A DNA stretch of 6,861 nucleotides from an uncultured beta proteobacterium (GTDB taxonomy: Bacteria > Pseudomonadota > Gammaproteobacteria > Burkholderiales > Burkholderiaceae). Where the stretch lies: assembly GCA_903909925.1 (NCBI GenBank), contig CAIVXR010000287.1, forward strand, positions 1 through 6,861, in the 5' to 3' direction. A program made the translations under genes and the position numbers. Positions 1 through 6,106 of this stretch are shown here, one piece after another. The notes under the pieces were generated by a model. It saw only the letters and a program-made list of their open reading frames with translations, had not been told where the DNA came from and ran no database searches. Numbering within the stretch: position 1 is the first letter of the stretch; each line of letters begins with the position of its first letter.

Positions 1-762
1 AAAATTTGCATAACCTTGCTCTGCAATGCTTGGGATTTCAGGAACAGCAGGATTACGCGCTTTGCTAGTCACACCCAGGGCGCGCACTTTTCCGCCTTTG
101 AGTTGACCTATGGCGGTATCAAGAGGGGCCATATAAAAAGCGGTTCGACCAGACATGGTGTCTTGAATGGCTTCAGGTGATCCTTTATAGGGCACGTGAA
201 TCAGTTTGATGCCCATCATTTGATTGAAATATTCTGCTGCCAGGTGCGTGGAGCTACCAACACCAGCAGAGGCAAAGGTGATCTCATCAGGTTTAGCTTT
301 AGCAGCAATCACAAGGTCCCGAATGGATTGATATGGACTATCTGCTGCAGTAATCATGACATAGGGCGTTTGCCCCAAAATAGCTACATCAACCAAACTC
401 TTGAGCGGATCGTATGGCAGCTTCTTATAAATTGCAGGATTAGCTGCGTATGAAGCCGATTGCACTAGCAAGGTATATCCATCTGGATCAGCGTTCACAA
501 CTACACCAGTGCCAATCAGGCCACCGGCACCGGGCCGATTTTCAATAATGACCGGTTGTTTCCATGTTTCAGTGAGACTTTTTGCTACAACGCGACCCGC
601 AATGTCTGCCCCAGAGCCTGTAGTGAGTGGAACAATCATTTTCACGGTGCGATTAGGGTAGCCTTGCGCATAAACAAGGTTAAACCCTAAGGTAAGACAT
701 AGGGCAAAAATGATTCTGTTTAGCCGTTGGGCTCCCAGTCCTCTCCCGAGTGTTGTCAGCAT
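1..762 (-). CDS. Bug-family (TctC-like) periplasmic tripartite tricarboxylate transporter substrate-binding protein, C-terminus cut by window edge
   Basis: On the minus strand an uninterrupted frame of 254 codons runs from ATG at 762 to the window edge. The family usually has about 320 residues, so roughly 65 C-terminal residues are missing. Residues 1-32 form a signal peptide (basic RLNR, hydrophobic stretch, cleavage probably after VYA before QGYP). The mature part carries Bug landmarks: YPNRTVKMIVP at 35-45, TGSGADIAGR at 48-57, VIIENRPGAGG at 71-81, DPDGYTLL at 92-99, SAGVGSSTHLAAE at 165-177 and HVPYKGSPEAIQD at 189-201. Known family members bind carboxylates, amides or aromatic acids in the periplasm and either feed TctAB permeases or act as orphan sensors. 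The ligand cannot be read from the sequence. No tctA or tctB is visible. The start is supported by AAGGAG (768-773 on the complement) five bases upstream. The gene is divergent from the hydrolase at 901. Confidence 0.93.
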   Translation of the reverse strand, partial: MLTTLGRGLGAQRLNRIIFALCLTLGFNLVYAQGYPNRTVKMIVPLTTGSGADIAGRVVAKSLTETWKQPVIIENRPGAGGLIGTGVVVNADPDGYTLLVQSASYAANPAIYKKLPYDPLKSLVDVAILGQTPYVMITAADSPYQSIRDLVIAAKAKPDEITFASAGVGSSTHLAAEYFNQMMGIKLIHVPYKGSPEAIQDTMSGRTAFYMAPLDTAIGQLKGGKVRALGVTSKARNPAVPEIPSIAEQGYANF

Positions 763-767
763 ATGGT

Positions 768-773
768 CTCCTT
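768..773 (-). promoter_or_regulatory. Ribosome binding site of the Bug-family gene
   Basis: The minus strand reads AAGGAG here, followed by five bases and then the ATG at 762-760. It is a near-perfect Shine-Dalgarno sequence and fixes the start of the solute-binding protein. Confidence 0.8.
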
Positions 774-815
774 AGTATTTTTATAGTTTCGTTGGATAAT
801 CTAACATGCTCTGGC

Positions 816-853
816 AAATAGATAAATAGAAGTTAAATAGAAGATAAGTAGAA
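816..853. repeat. Three to four short direct repeats of AAATAGAAG
   Basis: AAATAGA occurs at 816-822, AAATAGAAG at 824-832 and again at 835-843, and a weaker copy AAGTAGAA at 846-853. The last three copies are 11 bases apart, close to one DNA helical turn. They lie between divergent promoters and just upstream of the hydrolase. This may be an operator or simply low-complexity A/G-rich DNA. Confidence 0.45.
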
Positions 854-863
854 CTTGAGATGG

Positions 864-870
864 GGTGGAG
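864..870 (+). promoter_or_regulatory. Strong ribosome binding site that points to an out-of-frame ATG
   Basis: GGTGGAG lies four bases before ATG 875-877. It is the best Shine-Dalgarno-like sequence near the hydrolase start, yet that ATG is not in the hydrolase frame and opens only an 11-codon ORF. The in-frame candidates, GTG 865 and ATG 901, have poor sites: nothing clear before 865, and only AGG at 888-890 before 901. Confidence 0.5.
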
Positions 871-874
871 ATAC

Positions 875-910
875 ATGACTCAAATGCAGGCCAGAAAATC
901 ATGCAGGTAA
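875..910 (+). CDS. Possible 11-codon leader ORF overlapping the hydrolase start
   Basis: ATG 875 with a good ribosome binding site opens MTQMQARKSCR and stops at TAA 908-910, a few bases past the hydrolase ATG at 901. Two readings are possible. It may be a leader whose translation lets ribosomes re-initiate at 901. Alternatively it is the remnant of the original hydrolase start: removing the 17 bases 884-900, which are bounded by a 7-base direct repeat, joins this start in frame to give MTQMQVNGVD. Being so short, it is not supported as a functional peptide. Confidence 0.3.
   Translation: MTQMQARKSCR
884..907. repeat. 7-bp direct repeat ATGCAGG with a 17-bp period at the hydrolase start
   Basis: ATGCAGG occurs at 884-890 and at 901-907. 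The unit from one copy to the next is 17 bases, not a multiple of three. The arrangement fits a small insertion or duplication, or a site where slipped-strand deletion could occur. Deleting one unit restores an open frame from ATG 875 into the hydrolase. Confidence 0.6.
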
Positions 911-1689
911 ACGGCGTCGATATTGCCTATCGTTTTGATGGCCCTAAAGATGGCCCTGTCTTATTAGTAGCCAATAGCTTGATGGCCAATGGAAGTATGT
1001 GGGATGGCAATGTATCTGCGTTAGCTGATCGCTATCGCGTTTTGCGCTACGACAAAAGAGGTCACGGTGGTTCTGGTCTCAGTACTGGCCCATACACCAT
1101 TGCCCAATTAGCAGATGATGCAATTGGATTATTAGATGCTCTTGGCATTCAGAAAGCGCACTTCATGGGCTTATCTATTGGCGGGATGATTGGCCAGCAA
1201 TTGGGCGCGCGCTTTCCGGATCGTATCCTCTCATTGTCACTTTGCAATACTGCTTCAGAAATGCCGCCACGCAGTTTATGGGAGGAACGTTTTGCAATCG
1301 CTCGCTCACAAGGTATCGCTGGTTTAGTAGATGGCACAATTCAGCGTTGGTTTACTGCACCATTTATTGAGAGAGCTCCTCAGGAAATTGAAAAAGTCCG
1401 TCAGATGATTTTGGGCACCAATGTTGATGGCTATATGGCATGCGGTAGTGCAGTGCGTGATATGGCGCAAAGTACAATGTTGCTCAAGATTAAGACTCCC
1501 ACCCTAGTGCTTTCTGGGCGTGCTGATCCAGCCTGTACCGTTGATCAAGGTATTGTTTTGCATCGCTTAATTGATCACTCCAAAATGGTGATACTAGAGG
1601 AAGCAGCACACTTATCGAATATTGAGCAGCCAGCAGCCTTTAACAAGACGGTGCGTCAATTTATAGATTCTGTTGACGATACTTTGTAA
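901..1689 (+). CDS. pcaD: Alpha/beta hydrolase, probable 3-oxoadipate enol-lactonase
   Basis: This is a 262-residue cytoplasmic alpha/beta-fold hydrolase, the usual PcaD length. PcaD hydrolyses 3-oxoadipate enol-lactone to 3-oxoadipate in the beta-ketoadipate pathway for aromatic compounds. Counting from ATG 901, the catalytic triad is visible: nucleophile Ser92 in GLSIGG, Asp209 in SGRADP and His237 in EEAAHLSNIEQP. Residues 49-58 read RYDKRGHGGS, and the NSLMANGSMWD segment near 26-36 is the PcaD-style oxyanion region instead of the HGxP of other hydrolases. No other pca gene is in the window, so a related esterase or lactonase is possible. The start is uncertain. GTG 865 is also in frame and gives 274 residues, but its 12 extra residues lie before the conserved beginning MQVNGVDIAYRFDGP. 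The best ribosome binding site belongs to an out-of-frame ATG at 875. The membrane-protein gene follows 57 bases downstream. Confidence 0.85.
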   Translation: MQVNGVDIAYRFDGPKDGPVLLVANSLMANGSMWDGNVSALADRYRVLRYDKRGHGGSGLSTGPYTIAQLADDAIGLLDALGIQKAHFMGLSIGGMIGQQLGARFPDRILSLSLCNTASEMPPRSLWEERFAIARSQGIAGLVDGTIQRWFTAPFIERAPQEIEKVRQMILGTNVDGYMACGSAVRDMAQSTMLLKIKTPTLVLSGRADPACTVDQGIVLHRLIDHSKMVILEEAAHLSNIEQPAAFNKTVRQFIDSVDDTL

Positions 1690-1696
1690 GTCAACA
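1671..1696 (+). other. Stem-loop spanning the hydrolase stop codon
   Basis: TGTTGAC (1671-1677) and GTCAACA (1690-1696) form a perfect 7-bp stem with a 12-base loop that contains the TAA stop. There is no T-tract after it, so it is a poor intrinsic terminator. It may stabilise the mRNA 3' end or have no role. Confidence 0.3.
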
Positions 1697-1746
1697 TCAT
1701 TATTCAGATTCAATTAACAGTATTCCCATAAAAAGAAAGCATCAAT

Positions 1747-2325
1747 ATGACCGAGCTCAATAGCGCGCAAATGAATGAAATTCGAAGCAAAGTATTAGGT
1801 GCTGCTGCCAAGGTTCCTGGCACCTTAATTGGTCTCGGAATTCTATTCATCGCCCTGGGTATGATTGGTATTGCGGGCCAAACACTTTTTTCTTTTATCT
1901 CAGTCAATGTCTTGGGCATTTTCTTATTTACCGGCGGCATCTTACAGGGTGCGCACGCTCTCAAATCACAAGGCTGGAAAAGTGTCAGTGTGCAACTCGT
2001 ATTAGCTGCTCTCTACATTGCAGCAGCAATCTTCACTTGGGCTTTCCCAATCCCAGCGCTTGAAGCAATTACCTTGTGGCTTGCTGCAATCTTTTTTGTG
2101 ACTGGTGCGCTACGTTTGATCTCCGCATTTTGGCATCGCCATTTCCGCGAATGGTTCTGGATGGTGCTATCTGCAGCAGTCTCTATCTTGATGGGCGTGC
2201 TGATCATGAATGGCTATCCAGAGTCTAGTCTTTGGCTTCCCGGTATGTTGATTGCGATTGAGCTCTTATTGCAAGGCTGGTCATTATTATTTATGGGTTT
2301 AGCAGCACGCTCACTGACTAAATAA
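1747..2325 (+). CDS. HdeD/DUF308-family inner-membrane protein
   Basis: This 192-residue protein is almost wholly hydrophobic, with about six membrane segments near residues 25-44, 49-71, 81-99, 104-126, 136-154 and 161-185. A short polar N-terminus (MTELNSAQMNEIRSK) precedes them. Length, the six evenly spaced helices and patterns such as LGIFLFTGGILQG and ITLWLAAIFFVTGALRLI match the HdeD family. E. coli HdeD is linked to acid resistance at high cell density; for most relatives the role is unknown, so only family membership is claimed. There is no cleavable signal peptide. The ribosome binding site is weak (AAGAAAG at 1733-1739, seven bases before ATG). It may be co-transcribed with the hydrolase 57 bases upstream, though the two have no evident shared function, and no promoter stands out in the gap. 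Confidence 0.88.
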   Translation: MTELNSAQMNEIRSKVLGAAAKVPGTLIGLGILFIALGMIGIAGQTLFSFISVNVLGIFLFTGGILQGAHALKSQGWKSVSVQLVLAALYIAAAIFTWAFPIPALEAITLWLAAIFFVTGALRLISAFWHRHFREWFWMVLSAAVSILMGVLIMNGYPESSLWLPGMLIAIELLLQGWSLLFMGLAARSLTK

Positions 2326-2368
2326 GTAAATAATTTGATCGAGAGCAGCAAAGAACAGAGACTTCATC

Positions 2369-2545
2369 ATGACAATGAAAAAAACCGATCTCTATAAGAA
2401 TCTTGCTTTAAAAACTGCGCAGGGGATGAAAAACGCCGCTAAGACTCCCAAGCTGGGTGCAGATGAGAAAGCAAAATCCAAAAAAGAACTAGCAAGTGCT
2501 AACCCCTTGCTAGCTTCTTTAATGGGTAAGACTAAATCTAAATAA
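2369..2545 (+). CDS. Small basic protein of unknown function, 58 residues
   Basis: ATG 2369 opens MTMKKTDLYKNLALKT and the frame ends in TAA at 2543-2545. The peptide has many lysines, few acidic residues and no cysteine, membrane segment or signal peptide. A short N-terminal helix, a Lys/Ala/Glu-rich middle and a hydrophobic patch NPLLASLMG before a KTKSK tail can be seen. The MKKTDL opening resembles small conserved hypothetical proteins of Burkholderiales from memory, but no function is known to me. An in-frame ATG at 2375 is an alternative start. The ribosome binding site is weak: AGAG at 2357-2360, eight bases before ATG 2369. It lies 43 bases after the membrane-protein gene and 28 bases before the receptor start. 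A strong hairpin (2483-2520) lies within its 3' half. Confidence 0.6.
   Translation: MTMKKTDLYKNLALKTAQGMKNAAKTPKLGADEKAKSKKELASANPLLASLMGKTKSK
2483..2520. terminator. Strong hairpin inside the small ORF, terminator-like on the minus strand
   Basis: The arms AAAGAA + CTAGCAAG (2483-2496) and CTTGCTAG + TTCTTT (2506-2520) pair as 14 base pairs with one bulged C (2514) and a 9-base loop. On the minus strand the hairpin is followed by TTCTTTTTT, a good U-tract. On the plus strand it ends in TTCTTT and then AATGGG, a weaker tail. It could stop antisense transcription coming from the receptor gene, partly terminate plus-strand transcription before the receptor, or be an RNA-processing site. No minus-strand gene needs a terminator here. 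Confidence 0.5.
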
Positions 2546-2573
2546 TTGTTTTAGGTAGAAATAGGCTTTGGAC

Positions 2574-4751
2574 ATGCGTCAGGGGATATGCCTCAAACTT
2601 GGTATAACAGCACTGATTCTGATTGTCCTGCAGAGTAAGGTGCTTGGACAAATTGCACCTCCGTCAGATTACGACCAAAAACTCAGCGATGTCATAGTAA
2701 ACGCGACTCGCTCTGGCACGCCGCTGGACCAGATGTCTTTAAACACGACCATTCTGACAAAAGAAGTTTTAGAGTCCTCGCCCGATCAAACGATTGATCA
2801 GGTACTCAAGAATGTGCCAGGTGTATTTTTAAATGATGTGCCGTATTACCAAAAAGACCCTACTGGTCAGAGCATCAACGTACGTGGTTTAGGTTATGGC
2901 CGCACCCTTGTTTTAATTGATGGTTTACCTGCCAATGATGCTTTTTATGGAACGGTGCAATGGAATTTAGTTCCGATGTCATCTATCGAGTCTGTGGAAT
3001 TTGTGCGTGGTGGCGTTTCTAGTTTATATGGTAACTACGGCATGGGCGGTGTGATTAATATCAACACCAGGACTCCTAAAAATAGTGGGCAGGATGTCTC
3101 TGCTAGTTACGGATCATTTGGCACTGGGAATCTCGCAGCTTCAAAAGATTTAATGGTCTCAGATGCCGTGCAGATGCGTTTTTCAGCAGACTACTTTTCT
3201 AGCGAAGGTTTTCAGAACTACGCAACGATTTCTCCTGGATCGCCAAGCAATATTAAGAATGGCATGGGGACCGATGCTGTCAAGAACTCTAATATTCGCC
3301 TCCAGAATTACTTTAAGCCAACCCAAGATACGAATGCTTTCTTGAGATTGGGATATAGCACGATGGCTGATCTCAGTAACAACTATGCCATAGCGCCTAA
3401 TTTAATACAGACGGCAGATGTAGCGGGCGGCTCAACCACTAATCTTGATGTAGATAAAAAAGTGCAAGTGAACGCTTTTTATCAAAACACCAATTTTTAT
3501 AAACAAACTGCTGATAATCTGACAACTGGCTCTAAGAGTCCTTATCTCAATGCGAATTACACTGACCCTTACTCAACAGTTGGGGCATCAGCTCAATATA
3601 CGCATGATCTAAAGGCTGCTGGAATTGATCAATACATTATTGGAATTGATGCCAGAAATATTTCGGCATCCAATTTAACAAATAATCTCAACACCAATGG
3701 TAATGGGGCAGTGACTTCTGTGAACTACGCCAAGGGCCAGCAAAATTTCTATGGTCTATTGGGTCAGCTTAAATCGAATGCCAGCATTATTCCGCTGGAG
3801 ACTACCCTGGGCGCTAGGGTCGATGTATGGAATAGCCAGACCCCAACCTTATATAACGCAAGTGCAAATGGCGCTAACCCTGTTTATCAAGCCATTCCAA
3901 ATCAAAGCAAGACCCAGTTAAGCCCATCCTTAGGGTTTGTTTATAAGGCAACAGATGACTTAAATTTGCGCACTGCAGCCTATCAGGCATTTCATGCGCC
4001 GAGTATGAACAACACATTGCGTAGCTATGGAAATACTACTACTGGCTATTCCATAGCAAACCCAAATTTAACTCCTGAAACGATGACGGGTTATGAGGTG
4101 GGATTCGACTATCGGTGGAAGGGCGGTTTTGCACAATTAACCGCATTTAATAACTATATTCAAAATGCAATTACGAGTTACAAAATTACTTCAGCAAATT
4201 GGGACTTTGCAAATAGCCTTTGTACTGCCTCTGGAATTGCTGGATGCCAGCCAACCTCTAGTAAATCGCCTGGATATACCAATGTTAGTTATTACACCAA
4301 CCAACAAAATCTATTGAGCCGAGGGCTTGAGTTGCAATATCACCATGACGTGAATGCAAATTGGGCTTTAGATGGTGGATATTCCTACACTCGTACAGTG
4401 CTGACATGGAGTGCTACTACAGATCCCATCAATGGGCAGGTGGGTGGTGTACCCATGAATATGGCCAATGCTGGGATAACGTATTACCCCATACCTCAAG
4501 CCAGCGTAAGCACTACAGTACGTTATGTAGGCAATTCATGGATGGATACCGCTCATCTTTACCCAGTTCCAGCTTACGCCATCGTTGGTCTGAGGGCAAA
4601 CTATCAAGTAAGCCCGCAAGCCTCAGTTTTTGCTTCAGTGGTGAACTTATTTAATCGGCAATATGTCACCTTTAATATTGCCTCTGCTGCAAGCTCCTAT
4701 CAGGCTGGTATGCCCCAGGCAATTTCTGTGGGTGCACGTATTACTTTTTAA
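2574..4751 (+). CDS. TonB-dependent outer-membrane receptor, ligand unknown
   Basis: This 725-residue protein has the full layout of a TonB-dependent receptor. Residues 1-25 are a signal peptide (KLGITALILIVLQSKVLG, cleavage probably near VLG/Q). A TonB-box-like SDVIVNATR lies near 38-46. The plug domain to about 168 includes SINVRGLGYGRTLVLIDGLP (100-119) and VEFVRGGVSSLYGNYGMGG. The rest is a 22-strand-type beta-barrel ending in VGARITF with the terminal Phe needed for outer-membrane assembly. Cys550 and Cys558 could form a disulfide in a surface loop. Such receptors import siderophores, cobalamin, metals, cofactors or sugars using TonB-ExbBD energy. No cobalamin riboswitch or Fur box was noticed in the short leader. 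ATG 2574 is chosen because TAGG (2562-2565) lies eight bases upstream; TTG 2568, two codons earlier, is less likely. The downstream dehydrogenase/cytochrome pair suggests, but does not prove, a link to periplasmic oxidation. Confidence 0.94.
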   Translation: MRQGICLKLGITALILIVLQSKVLGQIAPPSDYDQKLSDVIVNATRSGTPLDQMSLNTTILTKEVLESSPDQTIDQVLKNVPGVFLNDVPYYQKDPTGQSINVRGLGYGRTLVLIDGLPANDAFYGTVQWNLVPMSSIESVEFVRGGVSSLYGNYGMGGVININTRTPKNSGQDVSASYGSFGTGNLAASKDLMVSDAVQMRFSADYFSSEGFQNYATISPGSPSNIKNGMGTDAVKNSNIRLQNYFKPTQDTNAFLRLGYSTMADLSNNYAIAPNLIQTADVAGGSTTNLDVDKKVQVNAFYQNTNFYKQTADNLTTGSKSPYLNANYTDPYSTVGASAQYTHDLKAAGIDQYIIGIDARNISASNLTNNLNTNGNGAVTSVNYAKGQQNFYGLLGQLKSNASIIPLETTLGARVDVWNSQTPTLYNASANGANPVYQAIPNQSKTQLSPSLGFVYKATDDLNLRTAAYQAFHAPSMNNTLRSYGNTTTGYSIANPNLTPETMTGYEVGFDYRWKGGFAQLTAFNNYIQNAITSYKITSANWDFANSLCTASGIAGCQPTSSKSPGYTNVSYYTNQQNLLSRGLELQYHHDVNANWALDGGYSYTRTVLTWSATTDPINGQVGGVPMNMANAGITYYPIPQASVSTTVRYVGNSWMDTAHLYPVPAYAIVGLRANYQVSPQASVFASVVNLFNRQYVTFNIASAASSYQAGMPQAISVGARITF

Positions 4752-4763
4752 GGGCGTAATTTG

Positions 4764-4792
4764 TTGCAGTGCAGTACTGTGATCCGTATAGA
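4764..4792 (+). promoter_or_regulatory. Sigma-70-like promoter of the dehydrogenase-cytochrome operon
   Basis: TTGCAG (4764-4769) and TATAGA (4787-4792) are separated by exactly 17 bases. The hexamers match consensus at three and four of six positions. The spacer holds the perfect palindrome CAGTACTG (4772-4779), which could be an operator. Transcription would start near 4800, leaving a leader of about 75 bases. Confidence 0.5.
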
Positions 4793-4865
4793 ATGAAATG
4801 CCGAATGAAATACGAAAAATGCAATGATATTTATTTAGTAATTAATTGAAGCAATAGAAGAACAT

Positions 4866-4870
4866 GGGAG
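4866..4870 (+). promoter_or_regulatory. Ribosome binding site of the sorbosone-dehydrogenase-like gene
   Basis: GGGAG lies six bases before ATG 4877, a good Shine-Dalgarno at normal spacing. It supports this start. Confidence 0.75.
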
Positions 4871-4876
4871 ACACGA

Positions 4877-6106
4877 ATGAAGATTAAAACGATTCACGCT
4901 TTACTGCTAACTGCTGGAATGGCAGCGGCCACTTTAGCAAGTGCACAAGCGCCTGCTACCGCACCATCTGCTACGCCTGCAATACCGCCAACTTGGGCTC
5001 AAGGTAGAACCCCAGATGGTATGAATCCTTCTTTATCACCAAATCCTCCGGGAATTTCTGCAATGCCTGCAGATGAGATCCCAGTAAGTAAGTTAAAAGT
5101 TCCAGCAGGATTCAAAATTGAGTTGTGGGCATCTGGCATGCCCAATGGCCGCTCTATGACTAAATCTCCTAGTGGTACTGTCTTTGTTGGCACGCGCTTT
5201 ACCGGTAATGTGTATGCCGTAGTCACTAAGGATGGCAAGCGTGAAGTCAAAACCATTGCGAAAGGTTTACATCGTCCAAATGGCGTGGCGTTTACTAATG
5301 GTTCACTGTATGTTGCTGAACTCTCACGCATCATTCGCTACGATAATATTGAGCAAAATCTGGATAACCCACTACCACCAGTAGTGGTATTTGATGCACT
5401 ACCAAAAGATGAGCCGCATGGTTGGAAGTTCATGACCTTGAGTCCTGATGGACAGTATCTGTATTTCCAAATTGGTACACCTGCCAATATCGTGGTGCCA
5501 CCCGCTACCCACGCAACCATCGTGCGCCTCAACCTCAAGACTAATATCTTAGAGACTGTAGCTACTGGCGTTCGTAATAGTGTTGGTATGGATTTCCAAA
5601 AGGGCACAAAAGAACTTTGGTTTACCAACAATGGTCGTGATTGGGTAGATGAAACTTTACCAAACGATACTTTGAATCGTTTAGCACATAAAGGTATGAA
5701 CTTTGGCTATCCATTTTGTCATCAAGGTGACTTCTTAGATCCCGAGTTTGGTAAAGGCCGTTCTTGTGATGAGTTTGATAAACCTGAGCTCAAATTAGGC
5801 GCTCACGTTGCTGCTTTGGGTATGCGTTTTTATAACGGCAATATGTTCCCAGCAGAATATAAAGGTAATATCTTTATTGCTGAGCATGGCTCATGGAACA
5901 AAACTAAAAAATCTGGCTATCAAGTTGTCCGAGTTGTCTTAGATAGCAAAAATAAGCCAGTCAAGTTAGAGCCATTTATTACCGGTTGGTTAGAAGGGGA
6001 CAAGTTTTGGGGTCGCCCAGTTGATGTACAAATGCTAAAAGATGGCTCAATACTCGTGTCAGATGACGAGACTGGTGCTATCTTCCGCGTTTCATACGGT
6101 AAATGA
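4877..6106 (+). CDS. Secreted sorbosone-dehydrogenase-family beta-propeller, probable PQQ-dependent sugar/aldehyde dehydrogenase
   Basis: The 409-residue protein starts with a signal peptide (KIKTIHALLLTAGMAAATLASAQA, cleavage near residues 23-25), followed by an Ala/Pro-rich linker to about residue 60. The rest looks like the six-bladed propeller of the L-sorbosone/glucose dehydrogenase family. Landmarks are LHRPNGVAF (131-139), DEPHGWKF with His181 in the position of the proposed catalytic base, GVRNSVGMDF (231-240, with the conserved Arg233), FTNNGRDWVDE (249-259), NFGYPFC (275-281), AEHGSWN (335-341) and WGRPVDV (378-384). Relatives oxidise sugars or aldehydes in the periplasm with PQQ and pass electrons to cytochrome c. 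PQQ use is inferred from the family; no PQQ biosynthesis gene is in the window. Cys281 and Cys297 may form a disulfide. The next gene, a diheme cytochrome c, overlaps its stop by ATGA, which strongly suggests that the cytochrome is its electron acceptor. Substrate unknown. Confidence 0.9.
   Translation: MKIKTIHALLLTAGMAAATLASAQAPATAPSATPAIPPTWAQGRTPDGMNPSLSPNPPGISAMPADEIPVSKLKVPAGFKIELWASGMPNGRSMTKSPSGTVFVGTRFTGNVYAVVTKDGKREVKTIAKGLHRPNGVAFTNGSLYVAELSRIIRYDNIEQNLDNPLPPVVVFDALPKDEPHGWKFMTLSPDGQYLYFQIGTPANIVVPPATHATIVRLNLKTNILETVATGVRNSVGMDFQKGTKELWFTNNGRDWVDETLPNDTLNRLAHKGMNFGYPFCHQGDFLDPEFGKGRSCDEFDKPELKLGAHVAALGMRFYNGNMFPAEYKGNIFIAEHGSWNKTKKSGYQVVRVVLDSKNKPVKLEPFITGWLEGDKFWGRPVDVQMLKDGSILVSDDETGAIFRVSYGK

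Larger units (their letters stand above)
763..864. promoter_or_regulatory. Divergent intergenic region, promoters of the Bug gene and the hydrolase
   Basis: This AT-rich stretch lies between two divergently transcribed genes, so both promoters should be here. For the plus strand a weak sigma-70 pair is possible: CTGGCA at 811-816, a 17-base spacer, then TAAATA at 834-839. For the minus strand, TATAAA (complement of 778-783) could be a -10 element, but no matching -35 sits at the right distance. Neither promoter is strong by eye. Direct repeats listed separately cover 816-853 and could be binding sites for a regulator. Confidence 0.4.
4752..4876 (+). promoter_or_regulatory. Intergenic region upstream of the dehydrogenase operon
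   Basis: No gene is visible in these 125 bases. They hold a sigma-70-like promoter (4764-4792), an 8-bp palindrome, a short direct repeat (GAATGAAAT at 4791-4799 and 4803-4811) and the ribosome binding site. No terminator is visible after the receptor stop, so read-through from the receptor gene is possible too. Confidence 0.6.

Noticed and set aside
196..453. Plus-strand 85-codon ORF opposite the Bug gene
   Set aside because: It is antisense to a gene with clear family motifs. Its own translation has no recognisable feature and no ribosome binding site.
865..900. GTG 865 as the hydrolase start (adds 12 residues)
   Set aside because: There is no clear ribosome binding site before it, the added residues precede the conserved family start, and the resulting protein would be longer than usual. 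It is kept as an alternative in the gene entry.
2568..2573. TTG 2568 as the receptor start
   Set aside because: TAGG at 2562-2565 would be only two bases away, whereas it is eight bases from ATG 2574, which also gives a normal signal peptide.
2546..2573. Possible cobalamin riboswitch or Fur box before the receptor
   Set aside because: The gap after the small ORF is under 30 bases, too short for a riboswitch, and no GATAATGATAATCATTATC-like sequence was seen.
4999..5631. Two minus-strand ORFs (4999-5334 and 5338-5631) inside the dehydrogenase gene
   Set aside because: Both lie wholly opposite conserved dehydrogenase codons and show no domain or start signal.
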